The translations under genes were made by a program, and so were the position numbers. From an uncultured Roseburia sp. (GTDB lineage: Bacteria; Bacillota; Clostridia; Lachnospirales; Lachnospiraceae): DNA of 64,000 nt. Numbering within the stretch: position 1 is the first letter of the stretch; each line of letters begins with the position of its first letter. Under the pieces are notes generated by a model, which was not told where the DNA came from, ran no database searches, and was given only the letters and a program-made list of their open reading frames with translations. The stretch spans positions 67,235 to 131,234 of the forward strand of contig CAKREH010000004.1 in the NCBI GenBank assembly GCA_934317215.1. The letters are read 5' to 3'. This document shows positions 24,771-33,421 of the stretch, in pieces.

Positions 24771-25838
24771 ATGAAAAAGAAAATAGCGGGGATCCTGATT
24801 TGTGTCCTGATCGTGTTCTGCGGCTGGAATGTGACCGTAAGAGAATTAAATCAGGCAGGAAAAACGGATCTGGAATATAAAGAAAATAATGCCAATGCAA
24901 GGGCACAGAGCTCTGATGGGCAAAATGTCACGCTGGAGGATGTTTTGCAGGAAGCAGAGAACGTTGTGTATGATAGAGAATCAGATATTGAATCGGAAAA
25001 TGGGAATATAACAGGTGATTCCGGAAATTCATTGAAGCAAAACGAAAATGCCAATGATGATAAAAAAACGGATACCGATGACAATATAAAAACAGATTTG
25101 ACAAATGGTGAAACGGATGTTACGGAAAATACGACCGCAGAGGATATGATAATAAAGGATCAGACGGCATCAGATGAGACGACGGTAAATGAGACGGCAG
25201 CAGCCGAAGCTGAAACAACCGAAGTTGAAACAGCCGAAGATTCTTATAAATATGAAACGGGATATATTTTTCTTGGAGACTCCAGATTTTATCTGATGAA
25301 TGAGGAGTGTAAAATCGAAGATATACCAAATTTTTTTGTGGTATCCTGTCCTGGAATAGGATATGCATGGCTGGCGGATACGGCATTTCCAAAAGTACAG
25401 TCACTGCAGAGACAGCATACGGAGATCAAAAACTGGGTTGTGATCTGTGGTCTGGGTGTTAACGACCTGACATCTGTCCGCTCCTATCTGAATAAATACC
25501 GCAGATGGCCGGACAGTTCAAGGCTTTATCTTCTGTCTGTAAATCCGACAAAGACCGGGGCTCCGGCAAGATGCAGCAACCAGAGGATTGAGGCATTTAA
25601 TAACCGGATTAAAAAGGTAGAAAACGCTGCATATATTGATTGTTACCGGTATCTGACGAGACTCGGGTTTGGAACAAAAGGAGACGGACTTCATTATGAT
25701 GCGGCCACGAACTGGGCAATTTATTCCTATATATTGGAGAAACTTAATAAGGATGCCGGAGGTGATCCGGTTACGGAAACGGAATGTCAGGCAAGGGCGA
25801 AAAAGTATGAAAAACAGCTGAGCCAGAAAAACTATTGA
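24771..25838 (+). CDS. Membrane-anchored SGNH-hydrolase-like protein with acidic linker
   Basis: This 355-residue protein has an N-terminal membrane anchor (about 4-20) followed by a 130-residue linker very rich in Asp, Glu, Asn and Thr (about 45-175). The outer domain has the SGNH blocks: FLGDSRF with the candidate Ser, GLGVNDL with the Asn block, and GDGLHYD holding the Asp-His pair. Such domains remove or transfer acyl groups on surface carbohydrates. ATG 24771 is used because the upstream GTG at 24717 lies in a terminator loop; the ribosome site is weak. It interrupts the glycolytic row between tpiA and gpmI and has no clear link to glycolysis. Its substrate is unknown. Confidence 0.75.
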   Translation: MKKKIAGILICVLIVFCGWNVTVRELNQAGKTDLEYKENNANARAQSSDGQNVTLEDVLQEAENVVYDRESDIESENGNITGDSGNSLKQNENANDDKKTDTDDNIKTDLTNGETDVTENTTAEDMIIKDQTASDETTVNETAAAEAETTEVETAEDSYKYETGYIFLGDSRFYLMNEECKIEDIPNFFVVSCPGIGYAWLADTAFPKVQSLQRQHTEIKNWVVICGLGVNDLTSVRSYLNKYRRWPDSSRLYLLSVNPTKTGAPARCSNQRIEAFNNRIKKVENAAYIDCYRYLTRLGFGTKGDGLHYDAATNWAIYSYILEKLNKDAGGDPVTETECQARAKKYEKQLSQKNY

Positions 25839-25863
25839 AAACAGATGAGGTTATCAGTATAAT
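25835..25863 (+). promoter_or_regulatory. gpmI promoter
   Basis: TTGAAA (25835-25840), a 17-bp spacer and TATAAT (25858-25863) give a near-consensus promoter overlapping the end of the SGNH gene. A small hairpin (GATTCT/AGAATC, 25864-25883) follows. Confidence 0.75.
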
Positions 25864-25931
25864 GATTCTGGATTATGAGAATCGTATACTTTTGATAAAT
25901 GGAAAGAGAATAGAAAGTGAGGAAACAAAAC

Positions 25932-27473
25932 ATGAGTAAGAAACCTACCGTATTAATGATCTTAGACGGATTTGGACTGAATGCAAAAACAGAGGGCAAT
26001 GCCGTAGCACAGGCAAAGACACCGGTGATCGACGGACTTATGAAAGACTATCCGTTTGTAAAAGGAAATGCAAGCGGTCTTGCAGTTGGTCTTCCTGACG
26101 GACAGATGGGTAACTCTGAAGTAGGACATTTAAATATGGGTGCCGGAAGAATCGTATATCAGGAGCTGACAAGAATCACAAAAGAGATCAATGATGGCGA
26201 TTTCTTTAAGAATCAGGCATTATTAGATGGTATGGAAAACGTAAAGAAGAACGGTTCCGACCTTCATTTATACGGACTGTTATCAAACGGTGGTGTACAC
26301 AGCCACATCACACACCTTTTCGGACTGCTTGAAATGGCAAAAAAAGAGGGCGTTGAGAATGTATATGTACATTGTTTCTTAGACGGACGTGACACTGCTC
26401 CGACTTCCGGTAAAGAGTTCATTGAAGAACTGGAAGCTAAGATGAAAGAGATCGGTGTTGGTAAGATCGCATCTATTTCTGGACGTTACTACGCAATGGA
26501 TCGTGATAACAGATGGGACCGCGTGGAGAAAGCATATAAAGTGCTGACCACAGGCGAGGGAGAGGCTGCTGAGAGCGCAGTAGCAGCTATGGAAGCATCT
26601 TATGCAAAAGATGTGACAGATGAGTTCTTCGTTCCAACTGCAATTACAGAGAACGGTAAACCGATCGCTACGATCAAAGACAACGATACGGTTATTTTCT
26701 TTAACTTCCGTCCTGACCGTGCGCGTGAGATCACAAGAACATTCTGCATGGATGATTTTGACGGATTTGACCGCGGCGCAAGAAAGAATGTAAAATATAT
26801 CTGTTTTACTGAATATGATGTGACCATTCCGAACAAGGAAGTTGCATTTAAGAAAGTAGAACTGAAAAATACATTTGGTGAGTATTTGGCAGCACATAAT
26901 ATGACACAGGCAAGAATCGCTGAGACAGAGAAATATGCACATGTTACCTTCTTCTTCAATGGCGGTGTGGAAGAGCCAAACAAAGGTGAGGACCGTATCC
27001 TTGTAAAATCTCCGAAAGTAGCTACCTACGATTTACAGCCGGAGATGAGTGCACCGGAAGTATGTGACAAGTTATGTGCAGCGATCCGTTCTGAGAAATA
27101 TGATGTCATCATCATCAACTTTGCAAACCCGGATATGGTTGGCCATACCGGAATCTTAGACGCAGCGATCAAAGCAGTTGAGACAGTAGATACCTGTGTT
27201 GGAAAAGCAGTTGAGGCATTAAAGGAAGCAGACGGACAGATGTTCATCTGCGCAGATCACGGAAACGCTGAGCAGCTTGTAAACTACGAGACCGGCGAGC
27301 CGTTAACATCCCACACAACCAACCCGGTTCCATTTATTCTCGTAAATGCAGATCCTTCCTACACCTTAAAAGAGGACGGATGCCTTGCTGATATCATTCC
27401 GACTATGATCGAGCTGATGGGAATGGAACAGCCGGCAGAGATGACAGGAAAATCTTTACTGATCAAAAAATAA
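25932..27473 (+). CDS. gpmI: 2,3-bisphosphoglycerate-independent phosphoglycerate mutase
   Basis: This 513-residue metal-dependent mutase converts 3- to 2-phosphoglycerate in glycolysis. The N-terminal metal site is LMILDGFGLN, the phospho-serine lies in MGNSEVGHLNMGAGR near residue 63, and the C-terminal half holds NFANPDMVGHTG and FICADHGNAEQ, which supply further metal ligands. The length is that of the family. I chose ATG 25932, with GTGAGGAAAC ahead, over GTG 25917. It has its own promoter and a branched terminator. Confidence 0.97.
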   Translation: MSKKPTVLMILDGFGLNAKTEGNAVAQAKTPVIDGLMKDYPFVKGNASGLAVGLPDGQMGNSEVGHLNMGAGRIVYQELTRITKEINDGDFFKNQALLDGMENVKKNGSDLHLYGLLSNGGVHSHITHLFGLLEMAKKEGVENVYVHCFLDGRDTAPTSGKEFIEELEAKMKEIGVGKIASISGRYYAMDRDNRWDRVEKAYKVLTTGEGEAAESAVAAMEASYAKDVTDEFFVPTAITENGKPIATIKDNDTVIFFNFRPDRAREITRTFCMDDFDGFDRGARKNVKYICFTEYDVTIPNKEVAFKKVELKNTFGEYLAAHNMTQARIAETEKYAHVTFFFNGGVEEPNKGEDRILVKSPKVATYDLQPEMSAPEVCDKLCAAIRSEKYDVIIINFANPDMVGHTGILDAAIKAVETVDTCVGKAVEALKEADGQMFICADHGNAEQLVNYETGEPLTSHTTNPVPFILVNADPSYTLKEDGCLADIIPTMIELMGMEQPAEMTGKSLLIKK

Positions 27474-27501
27474 AAGAGCGATATAATATAGCCGTATAAA
27501 A

Positions 27502-27587
27502 AGATGCCACAGACTGGTATATTTATTTTTGGACAGGCAGGGCAGCTGCTGTCAGAAAGAAATTTATCAGTTTGTGGTACTTTTTTT
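27502..27587 (+). terminator. Branched terminator after gpmI
   Basis: ATGCCACAGACTG (27504-27516) pairs with CAGTTTGTGGTAC (27568-27580, with G-T pairs), followed by seven T. A second hairpin (GACAG...CTGTC, about 27532-27553) sits inside. The rest of the gap to purC (27588-27768) shows no gene, only A+T-rich sequence. Confidence 0.75.
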
Positions 27588-27768
27588 GAAAGGAAAAGGA
27601 TCATTTTCCGGTAAAATTCATGCAGGAAAGAAGCTGAGAAAGTGAGAATAAGAGAATATAAACAAAAATATAAGTGTAACTTATAATATGATTAAAACTA
27701 TACAAAAATACTAATAAAAAGAACTGATTTTTCTATATCACATATCGATGTCCATACGGGCAAAATCA

Positions 27769-27798
27769 TTGACTTTCCAAAAGACTATGTATTATAAT
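27769..27798 (+). promoter_or_regulatory. purC promoter
   Basis: TTGACT (27769-27774), an 18-bp spacer and TATAAT (27793-27798) form a strong promoter 60 bases before purC. I saw no PurR box or purine riboswitch in the leader. Confidence 0.75.
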
Positions 27799-27858
27799 TT
27801 TTGAGTAACATCAGAAAATGATATGGTGCTTATAACACCGGAAAAGAGGACAAAGAGG

Positions 27859-28737
27859 ATGAGTAGCAAAGTATTTCAGCCAATTAAAGAGGGAAAAGTA
27901 CGTGAAGTATATGATAACGGCGACAGCCTGATCATTGTAGCGACAGACAGAATTTCTGCTTTCGATCATATTTTGAAGAACAAAGTCACAAAAAAGGGTG
28001 CGATTCTGACTCAGATGTCTAAATTCTGGTTTGATTTAACAAAAGATATCGTTCCAAATCATATGATTTCCGTTGATGTAAAAGATATGCCGGAATTTTT
28101 CCAGGAGGAGAGATTCGACGGCAACAGCATGATGTGCAAAAAATTAGAGATGCTTCCGATCGAGTGCATCGTTCGTGGATACATCACAGGAAGCGGCTGG
28201 GAGAGTTATAAAGAAAACGGTACTGTATGCGGCATCAAACTGCCGGAGGGATTACAGGAGTCCGATAAACTGCCTGAGCCGGTCTTTACACCGAGCACTA
28301 AGGCTGAGATCGGTCTGCATGATGAGAATATCTCCTTTGAGCGCTGCAGAGAGATCTTAGAGAAAGAGTATCCGGGAAAAGGAGCTTCTTACGCAGAACA
28401 GATCAAAGATTATACGATCGCATTATATAAAAAATGTGCAGAATATGCACTGACCAAAGGTATCATCATTGCAGATACCAAGTTCGAGTTTGGCTTAGAT
28501 GAGAATGGCAATGTTGTATTAGGTGATGAGATGCTTACACCGGACAGCTCCAGATTCTGGCCGCTGGAGGGTTACAAACCGGGACAGGGACAGCCTTCTT
28601 TTGACAAACAGTTCGTAAGAGACTGGTTAAAAGCAAATCCGGACAGCGACTATCTGTTACCGGATGATGTTATCGAAAAGACCGTGAATAAATACAAAGA
28701 GGCATATGAGCTTCTGACAGGTAAGAAATTTGCTTAA
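27859..28737 (+). CDS. purC: Phosphoribosylaminoimidazole-succinocarboxamide synthase
   Basis: This 292-residue enzyme joins CAIR and aspartate with ATP to give SAICAR in purine synthesis. The family pattern is clear: EGKVREVYD at the start, VATDRISAFDHIL, IECIVRGYITGSGWESY and IIADTKFEFGLDENG followed by LGDEMLTPDSSRFW. It belongs to the longer form (about 290-300 residues). I chose ATG 27859, preceded by AAGAGGACAAAGAGG, over the in-frame ATG 27823. purF follows 13 bp after the stop. The operon continues through purB. Confidence 0.97.
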   Translation: MSSKVFQPIKEGKVREVYDNGDSLIIVATDRISAFDHILKNKVTKKGAILTQMSKFWFDLTKDIVPNHMISVDVKDMPEFFQEERFDGNSMMCKKLEMLPIECIVRGYITGSGWESYKENGTVCGIKLPEGLQESDKLPEPVFTPSTKAEIGLHDENISFERCREILEKEYPGKGASYAEQIKDYTIALYKKCAEYALTKGIIIADTKFEFGLDENGNVVLGDEMLTPDSSRFWPLEGYKPGQGQPSFDKQFVRDWLKANPDSDYLLPDDVIEKTVNKYKEAYELLTGKKFA

Positions 28738-28750
28738 TGGAGATACATTT

Positions 28751-30214
28751 ATGGACAACAATGGATTTGTGAAAGATACACCATGGCAGACGAATGGGGA
28801 CAGTGGACTGCACGAGGAATGTGGTGTATTCGGAATGTACGACTTTGATGGCGGAGACGTTGCGTCTACGATCTATTATGGTCTTTTTGCATTGCAGCAC
28901 CGTGGACAGGAGAGCTGTGGTATTGCAGTCAGTGAGACGAACGGACCAAAGGGAAAAGTGACCTCATACAAAGGCATGGGACTTGTCAATGAGGTATTCA
29001 CACAGGATAATTTAGAGCCTATGCATGGCGATATCGGTGTCGGACATGTCCGTTATTCGACGGCAGGAGCTTCCACCCGTGAGAATGCACAGCCATTGGT
29101 TCTTAATTATGTAAAGGGAACGTTAGCACTCGCACACAATGGAAACCTGATCAATGCAATGGAACTGCGTAAGGATTTAGAGTATACCGGAGCAATTTTC
29201 CAGACGACGATTGATTCTGAGGTCATTGCCTATCACATTGCCCGTGAGCGTTTAAATTCAAACAGTGTGGAAGAAGCAGTGGGACGTGCCTGCCAGAAAA
29301 TCAAGGGTGCGTTTGCACTGGTAGTGATGAGTCCGAGAAAATTAGTCGGAGCGCGTGATCCGTACGGTTTTAAACCGCTCTGTATTGGAAAACGTGACAA
29401 TGCCTACATTTTGGCATCCGAGACCTGTGCACTTGATACGATCGGTGCGGAGTATGTCCGCGATGTACTGCCGGGAGAGATCGTTACGATCACACCGGAG
29501 GGCGGCATTCAGTCTGACCTTTCTTTAGCACTGCCAAAAGAAAAAGAGGCGCGCTGTATTTTTGAATATATTTACTTTGCAAGACCGGACAGCCATATCG
29601 ACGGTGTCAGTGTCTATGCATCCAGGATCAAGGCAGGACGTTTCCTCGCCATGGATTCACCGGTGGATGCAGATCTTGTTGTCGGTGTTCCGGAGTCCGG
29701 AAATGCTGCAGCACTCGGTTATTCCCTGCAGTCGGGGATCCCGTATGGCACTGCGTTTGTGAAAAACGGCTATGTCGGAAGAACTTTCATCAAGCCGAAA
29801 CAGAGCAGCAGAGAGTCCAGCGTGCGTGTAAAATTAAATGTTTTAAAAGAGGCGGTTGATGGAAAACGTATCATTATGATCGATGATTCCATTGTCCGCG
29901 GTACAACATCAGACCGCATTGTAAAAATGCTGCGTGATGCCGGTGCAACCGAAGTGCATGTAAGGATCAGTTCCCCGCCATTTTTATGGCCGTGCTACTT
30001 TGGAACAGATATCCCGGAGAGAGAACAGCTCATCGCATACAATCGTTCCATCGAGGATATCCGTAAGATCATTGGTGCGGATTCCCTTGGATACCTTGGA
30101 GTTGAGCGTTTAGAGGAAATGGTCGGCGGATTAAGTATCTGTAAAGGATGCTTTACGGGTACCTACCCGATGGAACCGCCAAAAGAGGATATCCGGGGCG
30201 ATTTTGAGAGATAG
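28751..30214 (+). CDS. purF: Amidophosphoribosyltransferase
   Basis: This 487-residue enzyme makes phosphoribosylamine from PRPP and glutamine, the first step of purine synthesis. A 23-residue leader ends at GLHEE, and the next residue, Cys24 in ECGVFGMYDF, becomes the N-terminal nucleophile after processing, as in Bacillus PurF. YGLFALQHRGQESCGIAV belongs to the glutaminase domain, and IMIDDSIVRGTTSDRI is the PRPP loop. C-terminal Cys residues (SICKGCFTG) match the iron-sulfur-type enzymes. I chose ATG 28751, with GGAGATAC ahead, over a TTG at 28730. Confidence 0.96.
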   Translation: MDNNGFVKDTPWQTNGDSGLHEECGVFGMYDFDGGDVASTIYYGLFALQHRGQESCGIAVSETNGPKGKVTSYKGMGLVNEVFTQDNLEPMHGDIGVGHVRYSTAGASTRENAQPLVLNYVKGTLALAHNGNLINAMELRKDLEYTGAIFQTTIDSEVIAYHIARERLNSNSVEEAVGRACQKIKGAFALVVMSPRKLVGARDPYGFKPLCIGKRDNAYILASETCALDTIGAEYVRDVLPGEIVTITPEGGIQSDLSLALPKEKEARCIFEYIYFARPDSHIDGVSVYASRIKAGRFLAMDSPVDADLVVGVPESGNAAALGYSLQSGIPYGTAFVKNGYVGRTFIKPKQSSRESSVRVKLNVLKEAVDGKRIIMIDDSIVRGTTSDRIVKMLRDAGATEVHVRISSPPFLWPCYFGTDIPEREQLIAYNRSIEDIRKIIGADSLGYLGVERLEEMVGGLSICKGCFTGTYPMEPPKEDIRGDFER

Positions 30215-30242
30215 ATAATAACAAATGTTAAGGAGAACAGAA

Positions 30243-31694
30243 ATGAGTACAGATAGATATACAAGTCCATTATCTGAGCGTTATGCCAGCAGGGAGATGC
30301 AGTATATTTTTTCCCAGGACAAAAAGTTCCGTACCTGGAGAAGATTATGGATCGCATTAGCTGAGACAGAGATGGAGTTAGGACTTTCCGAGAACGGAAA
30401 GCCGGTCATTTCACAGGAACAGATTGATGAGTTGAAGGCACATGCCGAGGACATCAACTATGATGTCGCAAGAGAGCGTGAGAAACTTGTCCGTCATGAT
30501 GTTATGAGCCATGTATATGCATATGGACAGCAGTGCCCGAAAGCAGCAGGAATCATCCATCTTGGAGCAACATCCTGTTATGTTGGTGATAATACCGATA
30601 TTATTCTGATGCGGGAAGCATTGGAGCTGGTTCATAAAAAACTGGTCAATGTTATCGCAGAACTTGCAAAATTTGCAGATACTTACAAAAATCTGCCGAC
30701 ACTGGCATTTACCCATTTCCAGCCTGCACAGCCGACGACCGTTGGAAAACGTGCAACACTCTGGGCACAGGAATTTATCATGGATCTTGAGGACTTAGAG
30801 TATGTCATGGGATCTTTAAAACTGCTCGGTTCCAAGGGAACGACCGGAACACAGGCAAGTTTCTTAGAGTTGTTTGACGGGGATCAGGAGACGATCGACA
30901 AGATCGATCCAATGATCGCTGCAAAAATGGGATTCAAAGAGTGCTATGCAGTTTCCGGACAGACTTATTCCAGAAAAGTGGATACACGTGTTGCAAATAT
31001 CCTTGCAGGTATTGCGGCAAGTGCACACAAGATGTCCAATGATATCCGTTTATTACAGCACTTAAAAGAAGTGGAAGAGCCGTTCGAGAAGAACCAGATC
31101 GGATCTTCTGCCATGGCATACAAACGCAATCCGATGCGTTCCGAGCGTATCGCATCCTTATCACGCTATGTCATGATCGATGCCTTAAACCCGGCGATCA
31201 CTTCCGCAACACAGTGGTTTGAGCGTACCTTAGATGACTCTGCAAACAAGAGACTTTCCATTCCGGAAGGATTCCTTGCCATTGATGGCATCTTAGACCT
31301 GTGCTTAAATGTAGTGGATGGATTAGTCGTATATGACAAAGTCATTACCAAACATTTAATGGCAGAGCTTCCGTTTATGGCAACAGAAAATATTATGATG
31401 GATGCTGTAAAAAATGGAGGCAACCGTCAGGAGTTACACGAGAAGATCCGTACCTTATCCATGCAGGCAGGAAAGACTGTCAAAGAGGAAGGCAGGGACA
31501 ACAATCTGTTAGAACTGATCGCTGCAGATCCTGAGTTTAACCTGACATTAGAGGCACTGCAGTCCACGATGGATCCGGCAAAATATGTTGGCCGCGCACC
31601 AATCCAGGTGGATAAATTCATTGCAAATGTGGTCAGACCGATCCTGGATGCAAATGAGACAGAACTTGGTGTAAAAGCTGAGATCAATGTATAA
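30243..31694 (+). CDS. purB: Adenylosuccinate lyase
   Basis: This 483-residue enzyme of the fumarase superfamily acts twice in purine synthesis, splitting fumarate from SAICAR and from adenylosuccinate. The superfamily signature is GSSAMAYKRNPMRSERI at about 285-300, and THFQPAQPTTVGKRA lies earlier. I chose ATG 30243, after AAGGAGAACAGAA, rather than ATG 30225, which overlaps the ribosome site. It is the last gene of the purC-purF-purB unit and is closed by a clear terminator. Confidence 0.95.
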   Translation: MSTDRYTSPLSERYASREMQYIFSQDKKFRTWRRLWIALAETEMELGLSENGKPVISQEQIDELKAHAEDINYDVAREREKLVRHDVMSHVYAYGQQCPKAAGIIHLGATSCYVGDNTDIILMREALELVHKKLVNVIAELAKFADTYKNLPTLAFTHFQPAQPTTVGKRATLWAQEFIMDLEDLEYVMGSLKLLGSKGTTGTQASFLELFDGDQETIDKIDPMIAAKMGFKECYAVSGQTYSRKVDTRVANILAGIAASAHKMSNDIRLLQHLKEVEEPFEKNQIGSSAMAYKRNPMRSERIASLSRYVMIDALNPAITSATQWFERTLDDSANKRLSIPEGFLAIDGILDLCLNVVDGLVVYDKVITKHLMAELPFMATENIMMDAVKNGGNRQELHEKIRTLSMQAGKTVKEEGRDNNLLELIAADPEFNLTLEALQSTMDPAKYVGRAPIQVDKFIANVVRPILDANETELGVKAEINV

Positions 31695-31711
31695 TAATGC
31701 ATCATAACATG

Positions 31712-31747
31712 ACCTGTATCAGTAATTTGCTGATACAGGTTTTTTTT
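31712..31747 (+). terminator. Terminator after purB
   Basis: ACCTGTATCAG (31712-31722) pairs perfectly with CTGATACAGGT (31730-31740), followed by seven T. Confidence 0.93.
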
Positions 31748-31791
31748 GTTACAATTTTGCTGTTTTGTCACTTACGAAAACGATAGGATCC

Positions 31792-31800
31792 TGTTACAAT
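31792..31800 (+). promoter_or_regulatory. Extended -10 promoter of the fucO-like gene
   Basis: TGTTACAAT gives a TGn extension and TACAAT at 31795-31800, 38 bases before the ATG. A -35 is not clear. Confidence 0.45.
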
Positions 31801-31837
31801 CAAAGTATCATAAGTATTGGAAAAGGAGAAGGTTATT

Positions 31838-32983
31838 ATGGCAAACAGAATTATGTTAAACGAAACATCTTACCACGGAGCAGGAGCGATTGAAGAGATC
31901 GCAACAGAGGCAAAGGCGCGTGCTTTCAAAAAAGCATTTGTATGTTCTGATCCGGATCTGATCAAATTTGGTGTTACAAAAAAGGTAACGGATATTCTTG
32001 ACAAAAACGGACTTGCTTATGAGATTTATTCAGATATCAAGGCAAACCCTACGATCCAGAATGTACAGCATGGTGTTGAGGCATTTAAAAAAGCGGGAGC
32101 TGATTACCTGATCGCAATCGGTGGAGGATCTTCCATGGATACCTCAAAAGCGATCGGAATCATTATTGCCAATCCGGAATTTGAGGATGTCAGAAGTCTT
32201 GAGGGAGTTGCACCTACGAAAAAACCATGTGTACCGATCATTGCAGTACCTACGACCGCCGGTACGGCAGCAGAGGTTACGATCAATTATGTTATCACGG
32301 ATGTGGAGAGAAAGAGAAAATTCGTCTGCGTCGATCCACATGATATGCCTGTCATTGCGATCGTGGATCCGGATATGATGTCTTCCATGCCAAAAGGACT
32401 GACAGCTTCTACCGGTATGGATGCCCTGACACATGCGATCGAGGGATATACAACCAAAGCTGCATGGGAAATGACAGATATGTTCCATCTGAAAGCGATT
32501 GAGATTATTTCAAGATCCCTGCGTGATGCAGTTGACAACAAGAAAGAAGGACGTGAGGGAATGGCACTTGGACAGTACATTGCCGGAATGGGATTTTCTA
32601 ATGTAGGTCTTGGAATTGCTCATTCCATGGCTCATACCTTAGGTGCTGTTTATGATACACCGCATGGTGTTGCATGTGCCATGATGCTTCCGATCGTTAT
32701 GGAGTACAATGCGGACTGCACCGGAGAGAAATACCGTGAGATCGCCCGTGCAATGGGAGTCAAAGGTGTGGACGATATGTCTGTGGAGGAATATCGTAAA
32801 GCAGCAGTTGATGCCGTACAGAAACTCTCTGTTGATGTGGGAATCCCGACAAAACTTGAGGCATTAAAAGAAGAAGATCTCGATTTCCTTGCAGAATCTG
32901 CCCATGCAGATGCATGTGCTCCGGGTAACCCGAAAGATGCAGGCGTGGAAGATCTGAAGAATCTTTTCCGCAAACTGATGTAA
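31838..32983 (+). CDS. fucO: Iron-containing alcohol dehydrogenase, lactaldehyde reductase type
   Basis: This 381-residue group III alcohol dehydrogenase is close to E. coli FucO over its whole length as I recall it: MANRIMLNET at the start, ADYLIAIGGGSSMDTSKAIG for NAD binding, VPTTAGTAAEVTINYVITD and KFVCVDPHD are shared. Metal ligands lie in TGMDALTHAIEGY and GIAHSMAHTLGAVYDTPHG. FucO reduces lactaldehyde to 1,2-propanediol during anaerobic growth on fucose or rhamnose. No fucose or rhamnose genes are in the window, so the substrate may be another aldehyde. I chose ATG 31838, after AAGGAGAAGG, over ATG 31817. Confidence 0.85.
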   Translation: MANRIMLNETSYHGAGAIEEIATEAKARAFKKAFVCSDPDLIKFGVTKKVTDILDKNGLAYEIYSDIKANPTIQNVQHGVEAFKKAGADYLIAIGGGSSMDTSKAIGIIIANPEFEDVRSLEGVAPTKKPCVPIIAVPTTAGTAAEVTINYVITDVERKRKFVCVDPHDMPVIAIVDPDMMSSMPKGLTASTGMDALTHAIEGYTTKAAWEMTDMFHLKAIEIISRSLRDAVDNKKEGREGMALGQYIAGMGFSNVGLGIAHSMAHTLGAVYDTPHGVACAMMLPIVMEYNADCTGEKYREIARAMGVKGVDDMSVEEYRKAAVDAVQKLSVDVGIPTKLEALKEEDLDFLAESAHADACAPGNPKDAGVEDLKNLFRKLM

Positions 32984-33043
32984 TTGCAGCGGTAAAATCA
33001 TAGAATGTACGCTTTATGATTCGTATATTGTCATAAGTAAAAG

Positions 33044-33083
33044 AAAACCTTTCAGGTATAATTGTCTTGCCTGGAAGGTTTTT
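33044..33083 (+). terminator. Terminator after the fucO-like gene
   Basis: AAAACCTTTCAGG (33044-33056) pairs with CCTGGAAGGTTTT (33070-33082), the run of T overlapping the 3' arm. Confidence 0.82.
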
Positions 33084-33086
33084 AGA

Positions 33087-33418
33087 TTCATAGGATTCGG
33101 GTGTCAAAAGGTGGTTCACAACTTAGTGGCTGGCAAATTGCACAAGGCAGAGAATGCTTTTGTGACTTTGGTAGAAAATTAGAAAATCTTAGTCTGCCCG
33201 TCAATGTATAGTGTTTTGCTGCCATGGATGGCAGCAAAAGTCTTAATGCCCCATGGACGGGGCATTTAAGACGTACACGTCACTTTGAAAAAATTCAAAT
33301 CGGGCGGACTTAGATTTTCTTATTTTCGTACAATGGAACAAAACAAACACTGCCTTGTGCAATTTGACAATCAAGAAATTAAAAACCACCTTTTGACACC
33401 CGGATCTTCATAGGATTC
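33087..33418. mobile_element. MITE-like palindromic element with 12-bp flanking direct repeats
   Basis: The element (33099-33406, 308 bp) has 18-bp perfect terminal inverted repeats, GGGTGTCAAAAGGTGGTT at 33099-33116 and its complement at 33384-33401. The two arms stay alignable for about 100 bases each: AAATTGCACAAGGCAG and AGAAAATCTTAGTCTGCCCG in the left arm face CTGCCTTGTGCAATTT and CGGGCGGACTTAGATTTTCT in the right. The middle holds two short perfect hairpins, TGCTGCC/GGCAGCA and ATGCCCC/GGGGCAT. TTCATAGGATTC occurs on both sides (33087-33098 and 33407-33418), as expected for a target-site duplication. There is no open reading frame, so it is non-autonomous. It fills the gap between the fucO-like and TetR genes. 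Confidence 0.72.
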
Positions 33419-33421
33419 TTT

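Noticed and set aside
26379..26942. A 187-codon minus-strand frame within gpmI
   Set aside because: The composition is Cys/Ile/Phe-rich as is usual for antisense of a real gene, and gpmI is complete on the plus strand.
27588..27768. Possible purine riboswitch or PurR box before purC
   Set aside because: I looked for the conserved core of purine riboswitches and for paired PurR boxes and found neither; the region is simply A+T-rich.
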